A stretch of DNA of 64,000 bases from Anaeramoeba flamelloides (Eukaryota; Metamonada; Anaeramoebidae), in assembly GCA_027625915.1 (NCBI GenBank), contig JANTQA010000008.1, positions 7,123,501-7,187,500 on the forward strand, written 5' to 3'. The notes beneath the pieces are model-generated. The model was not told the DNA's origin and searched no databases. It saw only the letters and a program-made list of their open reading frames with translations. The position numbers and the translations under genes were made by a program. Positions 13,273 through 25,570 of the stretch are shown one piece after another. How positions within the stretch are numbered: the first letter of the stretch is position 1; the number at the start of each line of letters is the position of its first letter.

Positions 13273-16200
13273 CTATAAATTGTTAATTGGAAATGAATAT
13301 CCATCTGATACCATCCCAACATTTATCGGAAGAAACCAGAAAATCCAATATCTCCCCAAAGCTTGTTTATAATTCTTCCAACAACCAAGATTATATATAT
13401 TTTCAAATTCATCACCATCCTTGATCTTGTTTTTTTTTTTAAGATTTTCCAACCAAGTCAAATTTTTTGAGATTAAATAAATATGCGTTATCAATAGTTT
13501 TCCTAAAAAAAGGAAAAAGATAACCGATAAAACACCAGTAAAAATAGATAAAAAAATCAATTCCTTTTCTTCTACATGAAACAAATAATCTATTAATATA
13601 ACAATTGTGAAAACCGAGTTTAGGACAAAGTAAAATAATGACAATATAAAGAATTTATAATTTTTAATAGCAACAAAATTTCCGACTAGAAAACAAATAT
13701 GATCAGCTTTTAGGATTAACGCATGAAATGTTTCCGAATAACGTGATCTCGGTGGTCTTGGGCCGTCTCCCCAAACATCATGCTGTTCTTTTCCAATGGG
13801 AAAGTCAAATAAATTTGGTGGTACTTCTTCAATTGTTTCTCGATAAGAAAGTGGAACAAAACCTTTGAATTTTGTAAATTTTATTAATGGATAGTTGTTA
13901 TAAAAATAATATTAAAAAAAAAAAAAAGAAAAAAAAGAAAAGTTATTAAATACAAAATAAAAAGACTGATTGATCTTTGACAAAATTTTATTAATATTTC
14001 TAAAAATAAGTATCAAGAAGTAAAAAAAAAAAAAAAAAAATGTTTATATCATTGAATTGATCATTTCTATAGATAAAGTAGCATACACATTAATTTTGGT
14101 AAATATTTTAAATTTAATTAGTCAATATGTTAAAATTTTTCGTTTTTGAATTCAAAAGATAATAAATTAATTAAATCATTTAAATGGAATTCTAGTAATA
14201 AATAGGAAATAAAAATAGGGCAAAGGAACCCACTAAAATTAATAAAAATAAAATTTATTTTCAGACTCTTATTAATAATAAAAGTTGGAAAATGTCATTA
14301 TTTTTTTTTAATTGTTACTTTGATTGAGATATCTACAGATTTTTGAAACTAAAACAAAAATTAAATAAAAACTAACAACTGTTTTTTACAATTTGAATGA
14401 ATTTAGTAATATATATAATTATACTCAATTCTTTCAGATTAAAAAAACCTTAGTGTCGGTGGATAATTATTAATTTGCTCATACAAATGATATTATTATA
14501 AATTATTATTATAATAATTGTATTATTTTTCTTCTCTTTGTTTATTTTGATAAATTTTCTTTAATTCCCCTTTCTCTCAATAAATCAAGGCAAGAGTGTC
14601 TTTTTTTTCAATAATTTAATAGAATTGAGTAAAATCTTTGGTTTTACTACACCTTTTTAAATTCTGGAAAAAATCACTATGTTTTTTTTTTTTATTACTG
14701 CATAAAGTAAAAAAAAAATTATTAAATTTTTTTTTTAATTTATAAAATTCAAAAAAAACGAACGACAGTAGAATACCAATTATTAACCACGGATTGTGGA
14801 ATTTTTATTTATTATCGATAATCTTTTTATCGGGTTCTTACCTCTCTTGTGAATTCTGGGGAAGTGCCGTAGAGTGCGGAAAGTTTTTCTTTTCTTTTTG
14901 AAATAAAAAAAAGCTAACAGCATTTTTTCAGATTTCAAAAGAATTAAGTAAAACCAAAGATTTAACTTCATTCTTTTGAATTTTGGAAAAGCTAATGGAA
15001 ATTTTATTGAATTCGAAAGAATAAAGAAAAATCAAATATTGTAATAAATTCTTTTAAATTCTGGAAAAGCTAATACACATGTGCAAAAAGTGATGTCTTA
15101 ATATCTTAACTTTTTTTACTAAATTTGTAATTTTTACAAAAACTATACAACTTTTCCTATGTGCCCAGACAAGTGAGGTTTTTTGTCAGCGGACTTGACT
15201 GTTCTAAGAGGAAAAAATTCGATTTAATAATAGAATAAAAATGTTTGGGGAAGAAGCAGAAATTCAAAAATCGAAAATAATTTTCAGAAATCAGAAAACA
15301 AAAACAACCCCAAACATTTTTATTCTTTCATTAAATTATTTCTTTTTGTTATTAGAACCCAAGTTTGTTAACAAGACCCCCCCACCGGGGCTCATAGGAA
15401 AAGTTTTATAGTTTTTGGAAAAATTACAAATTTAGTAATAAAACTTAAAATATTAAGACATCAGTTTTTGCACATGCGGTGCTTTTACAAAGAGCAAAAT
15501 CTCCAAAAAAAAACCAAAAAATTTTACATTTGAAGTCTTTTGATTGTTTTGATAGTCTTTATTTTCATTAAATATAAAATTAAACGCAAATTGGTCTTCC
15601 CTGATATTCAAATTTGGATCTCCCTTATTTTAGTATTTGATTTTTTTTCTTCGAAAAATAAAGAAAAAGGAAATGAAAAACAAGTTCAGAATTGATGGTG
15701 AAAAATAAAAAAAAAAAAAAAAGCCACAAGATCTTTCAATCGTCAAGAGTAATAACAAGAAAAGTGACACTTACCTGGGTTTTGAAAAAGTGTTCTTAAA
15801 TAAGAAATTGTACCCATCAAAGAAAGACAGTTGTAAACAATTTGAAAGATAAATCTTTTTGTGTCTTTCTTCATTTTTAGAAGAAAATAATTTGTTGAAA
15901 ATGTTGTGTAAATTAAACAACAAAATGTAAGGAGTGAAGGTAACAAAAGTTTCATGTGTAAGGGTATATGCCCACAAACATGAAATGTTTTTTTTTTGTG
16001 TTTATATTTTGAAAAACATAAACATTTGTAAACTAAATTTGATTGCACTTTGTTTATTTTTGTTTTTAAATTGTCCTCTTTTTCTCTCAAAGAGCTTTTG
16101 AGTGCACTTTGTGATTTGGCTTCAGAATACAACTCGTTGTGATTTAATTCATTTTCACTAATCCTTGTTTCGATTGTTTCGCTTGTAGCTGAAGTTGGTA

Positions 16201-16273
16201 GATTGCTTTCACTTTTGTTTTGAATGTATTTGGGATTACCAATATTTGTTAAGCCTTTTTGATCTTCGCTCAT
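13273..16273 (-). CDS. DHHC-acyltransferase-like membrane protein, atypical DHIC
   Basis: Two exons (16273-15775, 13862-13273) join in frame to 362 residues plus TAG. After a polar N-terminus (about 1-85) come two hydrophobic segments, the FQNPG block at 163-167 that matches the DPG motif after TM2 of DHHC S-acyltransferases, then RPPRS and the core region, two more hydrophobic segments, and NIYNLGCWKNYKQALG, which matches the conserved C-terminal NPYDLG-like block. The catalytic tetrapeptide is DHIC (220-223): the cysteine is kept and the second histidine is Ile. Most zinc-binding Cys/His of the core are gone (Ser, Phe, Leu and Phe stand in), as is the upstream CxxC. TTxE is reduced to TWLE. 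It is therefore a divergent paralog, either with a changed mechanism or catalytically dead, in an inner membrane. The 1.9-kb intron carries nested MITEs. Confidence 0.85.
14617..15073. repeat. Three palindromic motif J copies in the DHIC-gene intron
   Basis: Copies at about 14617-14668, 14934-14998 and 15008-15073 share the plan AAAGAATTGAGTAAAATC, spacer, GATTTTACTCAATTCTTT, AAATTCTGGAAAAGC. Between the first two lies GTGCCGTAGAGTGCGG, a block related to ones near 11040, 30100 and 46690. All are non-coding. Confidence 0.55.
15075..15478. mobile_element. Foldback MITE, family G copy 1, with a nested element
   Basis: Arms of about 85 bp begin ACACATGTGCAAAAAG and end with the inverted TTTTTGCACATG. 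They share GATGTCTTAATAT, TACTAAATTTGTAATTTT and CTTTTCCTATG with each other and with the shorter copy at 53273-53452. Element H (15201-15358) interrupts the centre. It lies in the intron of the DHIC gene. A G/C block of CCCCCCC and CCGGGG near 15376-15390 stands out in this AT-rich setting. Confidence 0.7.
15201..15358. mobile_element. Nested foldback MITE H inside family G
   Basis: Starts GTTCTAAGAGGAAAAAAT and ends with the inverted TTATTAGAAC; the inner arms both carry AATAAAAATGTTTGGGG. It is absent from the otherwise homologous copy at 53273-53452, which fits a later insertion. It has no coding capacity. Confidence 0.65.
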
Positions 16274-16794
16274 AAACTATTTGGAAGTTCTTTTGTTTCC
16301 AAACCAGGATGAAAAAGGAGCTGAGATTGACTAAAAGTGAAAAAATAATATAAAGTGTTCTTGTTTTGGTTTATGGAAGACTTTTTTCCTTTGAAGAGCA
16401 AGGTGTTGGTTTAAAAAACTTGAATTATATGCCAAAACAAGACCTTTCTTTTTTTTTCACATTGTTTAAGTCACATTTTCCTCTTTATGAAAATTTACTG
16501 TTATTATCCAATTAATAAATGAAAATTTTTATTTCAATTTCTAAAATCATTATTAATTATTGACGTTACAATCATTTTAACAGAGTGAAAATTTTGTCTT
16601 TGAGTTCACTAACGTAGGTTAATTTATTGTCTAAAAATATCATTTCGAAACGGTGTTGTAAAGATCTTCGGATTTTCTTCAACTTATAAACTAGAATAAT
16701 ATTTTGTAGAATTTCAAATCAAAATTTTCATTTTTTAATTGGAAAATAATAGTAATTTTCGAAAATCTTGCTTAAAAAAGATTTTTTCGAGTGC

Positions 16795-17180
16795 AGCCGG
16801 ATATTGATACTTTGAAACCAAAATATCATTCGCTGGTATATTAGAGAAGAAAAACGAACTCCAATTATATTCAGAGTTGAATCTTTCATTTTTCGATTTT
16901 TTGAACATTTTTCTTGGATCAGATTTTTTGTTTTATTAAATTAGGTATTAAATCAAGAAATGTGTTTATATGAATGAGTGAGAATAAAAAAATAAAATAA
17001 ACAAAAAAAATATGACCTAGAAAAGTATATATTTGAAATAAATATTTTTTTTTGAATACCAAACCACAAAAGATCACATTTCCCAATAAATTGGTATAAA
17101 TCAAGTAATAAATAAAATCGAAAAGTTATTTCTGAATATTGTATGCTCTTTATCTTCTTAATTTGTATGAATCCAAACAA
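16795..17180. repeat. Dispersed repeat K, copy 1
   Basis: Shares ACCAAAATATCATTCG, a following GAAAAGAAC-type stretch, GAGTTGAATCTT and AACCACAAAAGATCAC-type blocks with 47600-47985 in the same order. Reverse-complement partial copies lie at 24360-25350. Non-coding. Confidence 0.5.
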
Positions 17181-17283
17181 GAAGTGACTTTGAATTTCTT
17201 GTCAAATTACTATTTGATAATTATTTTTGAAAACTCATTTTTTTCAAATTTTTTTTATATAATCTTTTTTTCAATTATTTTTA

Positions 17284-18480
17284 TTAAGGGACTAGTAACT
17301 ATTCTTTATTTTTAATCCCCCCAAAGGTCAAAGAGTAATTATTTACACTCAGATACAATTAAAACTCGATACACAAATTCATTTTTCAACTTGTGAGGTA
17401 TGAGTTATCATTTTTCAAAAAAGGTCCATTTTTCCCAAATTAATTTACAGTTAAAAAGAGTCTTAATCCAATTTTTAGTTTGGGTTTTTGGATCAAATTA
17501 GAAAAATAAAAATTTGCAAAAAATTTAATTTTGAAGAAATCTCACTTTGAGTAATTTCTGGGATTCTGTTAGTACTAATAGCCTTGAAATATTAAACTTA
17601 TTTTAAAAATACAAGAAAAATAAATTCAAATATTGAATCCTTAAAGATCTCTTTAAAATTCAGCATCTCTTTTATTCGCAAATATTTATTAAATTACTTG
17701 AAATTTAAGAGATTAGGCAATTTTCCTATTCAAATATTCAGAGCATAAACAAGGAACTCTTTGTATTAAAATCAGTTATTTGATAATATCTAGTATTTTT
17801 TTTATCGGGTTTATTTATTTGAATTCATTTTAATTCATTTGAAAATATTTCAAAATATTCAGAAATAATTGTAAATTCTATTGAAAATTTAATCTTTGGG
17901 CTGTTAATAACTCACTGGAATAATCAAGATTATTTCTTTAATTATTGATTAAAAATAGTCAAATTAAAAAGTATTTCTTTTATAGATTATAAGTTGAATT
18001 TTCCAGGTTCTAAAAAAGTATTTTGGTGGAATTTTTTCATTGGATTCTTTGTTTTTTATTCTCAGATGTATCTGTTCTCTCGTTAAAAATAAAAAATGGA
18101 TTTAAATTGTTCTTTGAATTAAAAAATTATATTTTTTCAAGTTTAAAATAATTATTGTAAATTTATTGCAAATTAAGTAGATTTTGGATACATGGGTTAT
18201 TCCAAAACTTATTGTTTTTTTTTTTAAAAGTGTATTTTTGTACACTTTCTACATCTTCAATGACATTTCTTTCTTCTATCAAAGAAAATAATTTCCTTCA
18301 AAAGAATAATTGTGTAATTTTAGACTAAAAAATTCTACTCAATTTTAGTCTAGATCAAAATTGAAAAGGAAAGGAATATTTCAGAAATCTAAAAATAAAT
18401 CAATTTTTTTTTAATGGATCTACAAGATGTAATATCAAAAGAGAGAACCTACCCTTCGTCCATTGAACAGGTCAACTAAA
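17284..18480. mobile_element. TTAA-flanked element, copy Q3 (one end worn)
   Basis: The left end TTAAGGGACTAGTAA matches the right end of Q1 in reverse complement, and the body follows Q1 backwards (ATTATTTACACTCAGATACA, then GAATACAAGGAACTC-like and AAAGTGTATTTTTGTAC blocks). The far end near 18480 has no clear GGGACTAG terminus. Confidence 0.55.
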
Positions 18481-18954
18481 CTTTCTTTAGTGAATTTTAT
18501 CCTAATTATAACTTTGGCAGTATAAAAAATCAAATGATAGGTTTTGTTAAAATAATCAGTAAGGCAAATTGAGAATACCAAAAGAAAATCAAGAAATTAT
18601 TTTTATGGTTAAACCAGCAAAAAAGAAAGAAGAAAAAAACATAATGAAAATTGAAAAAAAAATATCATTATGGCTATTAGTGAAGAAGTGTAAATTACAA
18701 TCTAGAAGTCACTTTTAGTGAAACCACCTTTCCAAAATTTAAGCGCAATATATAAGATTTCACGGTTGTTCATTGTAAAGGAGTAACTAATTTTTTTTTA
18801 TTTTGAAAAGGCAAGAACATAAATTTAATAAGAAGAAAGGAAATTAGAAATTATCAAAAAAAAAACAAAATTGAAATTAAAGTTTAGAACAAGCAATTGG
18901 TAAAAAACCAAAAAAATACAAATCTAATGCAATTAATTTTAATAAAGAACACCC

Positions 18955-19235
18955 AAAATCACAGTCATGGTACTTTTAGTTAAATTTTTTAATTTGATAA
19001 TTGATCATAAATGTTCACTTGGGGATCGTTGTTTAAGTTGTTGTAATTTCAATTTTTTTTTTTTTTGTTCAGTTTTTTTTTTAAAATCTTTGGTCATATT
19101 TTTTACCTTTACCTTTAGTTTTTATTTTCAAGTTACCCATACTTTTGTGTTTAAGTATCTCAGTATTAACAAGTAACCACTTGATCTTTTTCCTTTGTGA
19201 CTCTTCTTCCCAATATAAAGAAGATTCCTTCTTGT
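18955..19235. repeat. Dispersed repeat L, copy 1
   Basis: About 280 bp that returns inverted at 39735-40012. Shared blocks are CACCCAAAATCACAG, TTGATCATAAATGTTCACTTG, CAAGTTACCCATACTTT and AAGTAACCACTTGATCTTTT. Non-coding; ends undefined. Confidence 0.55.
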
Positions 19236-19501
19236 AAAAAATGGAAAAAAAATAAAAAAAAAATTATTATTCAATTCAAAGACTTAATAAACGGAAATTA
19301 ATTACTGGCTTGACCAGTGTTGTTATCTTTATTTTTCATTTTTTGTATTTTGAAATGTCTAAAAGTTTCTCTAAATCAAAGATTAGGTTAAAAAATTCAC
19401 AAAGCAATAGAAAAAGAACAAAGCAAAAGGATACCAAAATATCGTAAATAAGTCTCTGAAAAACCAAAATTTGATTTTTTAATAATTCGAGATTTAGAAA
19501 C

Positions 19502-20270
19502 TTAGATAAATGGTTTCTTTTTGGTGAAAGTTGGTCTTCTTTCTTTGTTCTTTTTGGTTGCACGGTGGATCAATGGGAATTTTAAGTTAGGGTCATGGAA
19601 TTGGAGTGTTTGTGGTCTTTTACATTCTTTGTCTTCAAGAACTTTAGTTTTGATGATTTGGATCGATTGGAACCTGGCTTTGTGGTTTCCTGCCATTTCG
19701 TTGTACATCTGTTGGATGGCACCTGTCAAAGTAACATCTCGGTATTCTTTGTACATGTTGTGTTTTCCAGATCTTGAGTTGTATCTTAACCAAATACCAT
19801 AATTTTTTACGGTTTCTGGATCTTTTTCAAAAATCTTTTTTTTTATTTTTTTATTTTTTTTGATTGGTTTTATTGTTGATTGTAAATAAGGCAAAGAAAA
19901 AAAAATAAAAAAAAAAAGTAAAAGGTTTTTTTAATTTTTGGTTTATTGAATTTTCAGAAAAAAGTACAAAATAAGAGCAAACACAAGAAGGAATTTTAAA
20001 CATGATTTCTTCTTCGAAAAACAATTCAATTGATTTTTTTTATTCATTTTTTGAAAAAAAGGATAGAAAAGAAAAAAAAAAACTAATTACCTCATCAACA
20101 GAAAGAATTTCACCTTTAACTTTCTTAATTTTGACAAGTCTTTTTGTGAAATACCAGAAACGGGCTTTTGCTACAACGCTGTTTGGTGCAAAAAGTTTCA
20201 TTCTGTAAATTTGTGGGTTTTGTACTTTTTTGGTTGGAATGGCTCTTCCGACAACTTGATAATATCTCAT
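19502..20270 (-). CDS. RPL18A: 60S ribosomal protein L18a (eL20)
   Basis: Two exons (20270-20091, 19834-19502) join in frame to 170 residues plus TAA; the family is usually about 176. The N-terminus MRYYQVVGRAIPT, then RMKLFAPNSVVAKARFWYF, the post-intron block IFEKDPETVKNYGIWLRY, SRSGKHNMYKEYRD, and the C-terminal FHDPNLKFPLIHR identify eL20, a large-subunit protein. The intron is 256 bp with GT-AG borders at a codon boundary (GAG|ATT). Other eukaryotes have a few more residues before the YYQVVG block. An AG lies just upstream of this ATG, so a tiny extra 5' exon cannot be excluded, but none is evident. Confidence 0.96.
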
Positions 20271-20390
20271 TCTAGATAACTAAAATAAAAATAAGAGAAA
20301 TAACTCAAAAAAATGAATTTTTTCAATCTTGGTTCTCTTTGAAACTCCTCAAGTCTACTACACTTTCTACAATAGTCCTTCAAATTTCCT

Positions 20391-21600
20391 TTGAGGGACT
20401 AGTAAACAAAAAAAAAAATCTTTATGTAAATTTAATCTCAAATTCTAAAAAAATTTTTATCGGATCTTGAAATTGAGAAAATCGAAAATCTGATTACCAC
20501 AATACCAAACTTACTTTTAAGGCTATTTTTAGATCAAGGAATTATGGTTTTTAAATGTTTGATACATTTCTCTCATTTTCAAAAAAGTTCAAAATTTAAC
20601 ATATTTCCAAATTATTTAAAAAAAAAATAATTTTTTTTGAAAGAAGAAAGAAATCTTAATGTCTGTCAGGAAGTGTACTAAAATACACTTTAAAAGTAAA
20701 ATTACCAATTAGTTTTTGAATAACGTATGTATCAAAAATATACTTACTTTCAAAAGGATTACAAAAATTATATTAGTCTTGTAAAAAATAGAATTTCTTT
20801 ATTCAAAGCTCAGAACAAATCTATTTTTTCTTTTTGTTTAACAAAAAAAAATATGAAAAGCAACGTAATTATAGAATTTAAATACTCTCAAAACACATTT
20901 TGAAAACTTGGAAAATTCAACTTCTAATCTCAAAAAGAAAAATCTTTTTAATTTGACTATTTTTATTCAATAATTAAAGAAATAATCTAGATTATTTCAA
21001 TGAGTTATAAATAACCCAAAGATTAAAAGTATCAATATTTTTTACTATTAGTTCTGACTTTTTTGAAATTTTTTCAAACAAATAAAATCAATTCAAATAA
21101 ATAATTAAAATAATAAAAAAAAAATAGATATTATCAAATAACAATTTTAATACAAAGAATTCCTCGTTTATACTCTTGGTTTTTGAAAAAGTATTATTAC
21201 CCAATCTTTTAAATTTCAAGAAATTTAATAAATATTGGTGAATAAAATTACAAAATAAATTTTTCTAGATCTTCAAGTTTTCAATATATGATTTATTTTG
21301 ATTTGTATTTTTAAACAAAATTAATGGTTCAATGGTTATTTATTCTTTCAGACTCACAGAAATTACTCAAATAGATATTTCTTAAAAATAAAAATTTTTG
21401 GCAAATTTTTCTTTTTTTAATTTGGAATCTAAAAATCCAAACACTAATAGGACGAGATCTTTTTTCGAGAAATTTAACAGAAAAAAATAAACACTTTTCA
21501 AAAATGATTATTCAATTCTCTAAAGTTGAAAAATATATAGTAATTTCTGGTTAAATTGTATCTTTATGTAAAAAATCTTATATTACCCTTTTTTTCTTTT
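20391..21600. mobile_element. TTAA-family element, copy Q4
   Basis: The left end reads TTGAGGGACTAGTAAAC, one change from TTAA. The body aligns to Q1 for about 1.2 kb, including ATTACCACAATACCAAACTT, CAAATTATTT and TTAAATTGTATCTTTATG. The right end is worn and runs into family B. Non-coding. Confidence 0.6.
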
Positions 21601-21654
21601 TTTGATGCTTTTTTTTTGCAACTTTTTTTTTTTGGAAATGATCATATTGAAAAA

Positions 21655-23190
21655 AAAAAAGATCTTAGTAAAGATAAATAATCACTAATTAAATTGAGAT
21701 GATGTAATGCCTTTTGTATCAATTTAATTATTAGCAAAAAATCTTTGTTCAACTTTTTTTCAAGAAAGTTTAGAAATAAAATATTCAATAAATTCTCATT
21801 TCAAAAATTGTAACTCACTTTTTTTTATTTTTTACCTTTTATTTTTTTTAATTTTTTAAAATATCAGTTTTTTTCTATATATTAGTAATATTAAAAATGA
21901 ATTATTAATAAAGATTAGTTATTAATTTATGTTGAACATAAAACAAAATGGCATTATATATTCAATTTTTTATTTTAGGTGAGTTATAATTTATGAAATG
22001 CATTATATGATAGTCGATGTGATTACTTAATTTTTTACTCAAATTTAATTTTAATTTTGACTTTAAAAATTATTATTTCAAATATTATTAATAAAAAAAA
22101 ATACTGAGGATTTCGAAAACGTTGAAAATATATTTTAATTCTATTTTTCATTTATATATCTAATTCAATTTTGGTCTAAGAAAAATTGATATTTTTTTTT
22201 ATTTCCTCTTCAGAAATATTGATAAATTGGATCAATATGTTTTGATTCGATACCAATTTTTTATATATTGATTATTAACAGAAACACTTTAAATTTATTT
22301 CAACAATTACTATTTCAAATATTGTTTTTAAACCAAACCATAAGAAAAAAAAAAAAAAAATTCAAATATTCAAGGAAAATGAGTAAATTTGAGAAATTAA
22401 GTAAATTTTATAAAAAGTTTGGCTTCAAAGAGAAAGAAATTATCATTAAAAAAAGTAAGAAAATTTAAAAACCTTTGTTTCTATACCTGATCCCAACATT
22501 TTTATTGAATATCAATTATTGTCTATAATTAACATTTAAAGAACAAATAAGAAATAATCATAATAATACACATTAAACTATTCTTGATATCCTTATGAAA
22601 TGTAACTAATTAATCAATAAATTTTCTTAAAAATAGAAAAAATCAAATAGAAAAGGCCACATTTGATAAAAACAAGAATGTTCTTTTTGATCTCCGACTG
22701 ATATTTAAATTATAAATCGGAAACAATTTTCACTTCATTTTCCAGACTTTACTTTTAAAAATCAATTTTCCAAACGAAGTGGGTTGGTATTTGTTGTATC
22801 TATTTGTAAAAAGGAAATGAAAATGAAGCGAAAATTATTCAGATTTATTATTCAAATATCAGGATCAAAGATTGAATGAAATTCGAATAGAAATCAATAT
22901 AATTTCTCAACAATCATTTCCACAGTTTCAATAACATTGAGAATAACACATTTTTACCAAGTGACTATTGATCTTGAAATAAAAAATTTTTTTCCAACTG
23001 AATTACATGCCATAAAAAAATTGAAAAAAAATAACAAAAATATGAAAAATATTTAAAAATGATTTCAATTTTGAAAATTTCCAAAATTAATTTTAACTTC
23101 TAATATCAATATTAACCCTTTAAACACATTTAATTCGCCCATTACAACTGGAACCCTTTGACTGTAAAATATTTTATAAAAGTTTTTGGG
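21655..23190. repeat. Dispersed element, family B copy 1
   Basis: Aligns with 61085-61930 and in part with 32125-32790, 45520-45770 and 12790-12960. Shared blocks are AAATAATCACTAA, TTGTTCAACTTTTTTTC, ATTTCAAAAATTGTAACTCAC and its inverted partner near 21975, TAAATTTTCTTAAAAAT and CCCATTACAACTGG. Compared with 61085-61930 it carries an extra family C MITE at 22698-22862. Non-coding. Confidence 0.55.
22698..22862. mobile_element. Short foldback MITE, family C copy 2
   Basis: 165 bp from CTGATATTTAAAT to the inverted TATTCAAATATCAG. Inner arms CAATTTTCACTTCATTTTCC, centre with GTGGGTTGGTATTTG. It sits inside family B copy 1. Confidence 0.65.
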
Positions 23191-24359
23191 TTAATACAAA
23201 ATGAAAAAGGTTTTGGGAAAAGAAAATCAAGCCAAATCTTATTTGTTCTTTTATAAATCGAAAAGTCAATTGATGAATATCTTATAAAATATACAATTTT
23301 CAGTATAAAAAAAAAATCAATATTTGATTATATCCAGTTTATTCAAAAAGTTGATCTTTCATATTTACTATTAAGAGAGAAAAGATTTGTTTAAAATACG
23401 GATATATTATCTGACTGATATTTATGTTTTATTTTTAACATTAATTTCCACCATTCCATCAGAATAGATTTCTAGATTCAAAAGATAATATTAATTAAAA
23501 AATTGTTGAGGAGGGTAAGTATATTTTTCAATTTTTGAGTTCCATCATTTTCTTTGAAACTGAATTCTTAAAATCATTTCTTTAACCAAGTACATTGATT
23601 TTTTAATAAATACAAGAGTAGAATAAATCCATTGTATAAGATAATTTTCGACCAACAAAAAAATAGAAATCAAATAATAGGAAAAGATTGAGCAAGGAAA
23701 AATAAATAAAAATCATTTATTTCTTGACCTTAACTGTAAAATTTGATAAAATTACTATATTCTTAACGTGGTTTTATATTTAATTCTAACTGGAAAAACT
23801 TTTGGTTGGAATTGTTTCAGAAAAATTTTACTATTTATATCTAAAGAATTACTAAATTAAATTTAAAAATCATATTTTCATTTAATTCATCTAATTCTTG
23901 ATTTAGTTCATAAAATCAGTTATTTTTTTAATTCTTCTTGAGAAATAAAGATTCATTGGATAAATTTATTTGATTTTTATTATTATTTATTTTTGATTAA
24001 ATTGATGACTAAAATAATTCAAAATCTGGTTGAAATTTTTTCAAAATTTATCAATTATTTTGGGTTGAATCTTTTGTAGACTACTTTTAGATTCCAAGAA
24101 TTCAACTCCTTTATTGTAATTTTTCAAATAGTATTCTTTGTTTTGGCTTTGTTTGATAAAAATATTTGAAAATTGAATTTTGAAAGAAAATTTGTCAGAA
24201 AAATCTAATGTAATATAATATTAAATAGTAATTGGACGAGAAATTCAAGGTTATTAATTGTTGGGGTTCATCCAATTATAGAAGATAAATTGAAAAAAAA
24301 TCTTTGAAAAAATTAGCTTTGATTTTTTTTTTTTTCATTCATAATTTCAATAAATTTGG

Positions 24360-25350
24360 TTGGTAAGGTGACCTTTTGTGTTTGGTCTTCTAAAAGAATA
24401 TATTTGTTTCAAAGACACAGATTTTCTTCAGTTCTATTTTTTTACTTTACTTTTTGATTAATTTCACTCATTCATACACAAACAAATCTCAAGATCCAAA
24501 ACCTAATTTAATAAAACCAAAAATCTAATCACCGTTGTCGAAAAAAAGTTCAACAGGGTTTTTAATTGGGAACATTAATAGAATCACAGAAACCTGAAAA
24601 TGAAAAGTAAGATCTATGAAAATTAGAATAAATAAATAAATAAAGACAAAACGAAGTATTCACCACAATAACAGTTTTTTTTAATATAATCTTTTAGTAG
24701 GGGGTTTTCTTTGGTTGTTGAATTATTAAAAATTTGTGAAAAAAATCGACTATTTTTGAGATCTCCAAAACCACACTAACAATATCTATAAATCAAGTAG
24801 ATTTAAATTATATTTGTTTGGTTGATTGAAAATAATATAATGGGTTATTATTTGAAGTTAATTGGTTTCTTCTTTTTATTGATTTTACTTTTCATTTTCA
24901 GTAATGTTCCCAATTAAAAACCGTGTTTTCCTTTTTTTCCGGTTTCACTTTTTTTCCAAAACGGTAAAAATAACTGTTCAAAAAATTGAAAAATTCGAAA
25001 GATTCAACTCTGGATTGCTTTGGTTTCACTTTATTTTCACAAATAGAGCTACGAATGGGATTTTGGTTTCAAAGTTTCAATATCTGGTGGCACTCAAAAA
25101 ATTATTTTTTAGTAAGGTTTTCACACAATTAAAATTTTTCAAAATGATAAAATGTACTTACTAGCTTAAAATAAAAAGATCTAACTCTAACTCTGATTTA
25201 CTTTGGGTTTGCTTTCTCTTCAAAAATAGAGTAATTAATGATATTTTGATTTGAAATTTCCAATTTCCTGTGGCACACAAAAAAACATTTTTTCAATAAA
25301 GTTCTGATCATTAAAAAATTGAAAAAAATGAGAATGTGTATCTACTTGCT
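24360..25350. repeat. Repeat K, reversed partial copies
   Basis: 24360-24430 is the reverse complement of the 47815-47895 part of repeat K. 24990-25110 and 25190-25300 are two successive reversed copies of the CAAAATATCATTCG-type part, both with TTTGGTTTCACTTT-like or TTTGGGTTTGCTTT-like sequence and TGGCACAC-like ends. Non-coding. Confidence 0.45.
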
Positions 25351-25570
25351 TAAATAAAAGTGAGAATAAATCAAATAAAATAAAGAACTTTATTTAAAGG
25401 TAAATATATATTTTTTTATTAATTCTGAAAAAAAAATTTAAAAAAAGGGAGTTCAAAAGAAAAAAATAAGTAAAAGATAAAGATTAAGAAATATAAACAA
25501 GTAAACTTTTATATTTTTGTAAAAATTTAACTAGATAAAAATAAAAGAAGGTAATAGCCACCTCACACAT

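Larger units (their letters stand above)
16274..19501. other. Intergenic, mostly repeats
   Basis: No gene seen between the DHIC gene and L18a. It holds dispersed repeats K (16795-17180), Q3 (17284-18480) and L (18955-19235). The short open frames here fall inside these repeats or in T-rich stretches. 16274-16790 is A/T-rich upstream sequence without a recognisable motif. Confidence 0.55.
20271..25570. other. Intergenic, repeat-dense
   Basis: 5.3 kb without a gene. It is filled by Q4 (20391-21600), then B1 (21655-23190) with a family C insertion, then unique A/T-rich DNA (23190-24350), then reversed fragments of repeat K in tandem-like order (24360-25350). 25350-25570 lies just beyond the stop of the B-box gene and shows only A/T-rich sequence. 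Confidence 0.55.

Noticed and set aside
22268-22468. 66-codon Lys-rich plus-strand frame
   Set aside because: Lies inside dispersed element B and is not kept open in the other copies.
24360-25350. Possible CRISPR-like or tandem gene array because of repeated blocks
   Set aside because: Repeats are divergent, irregular and without spacers of constant length, in a spliceosomal-intron eukaryotic genome.
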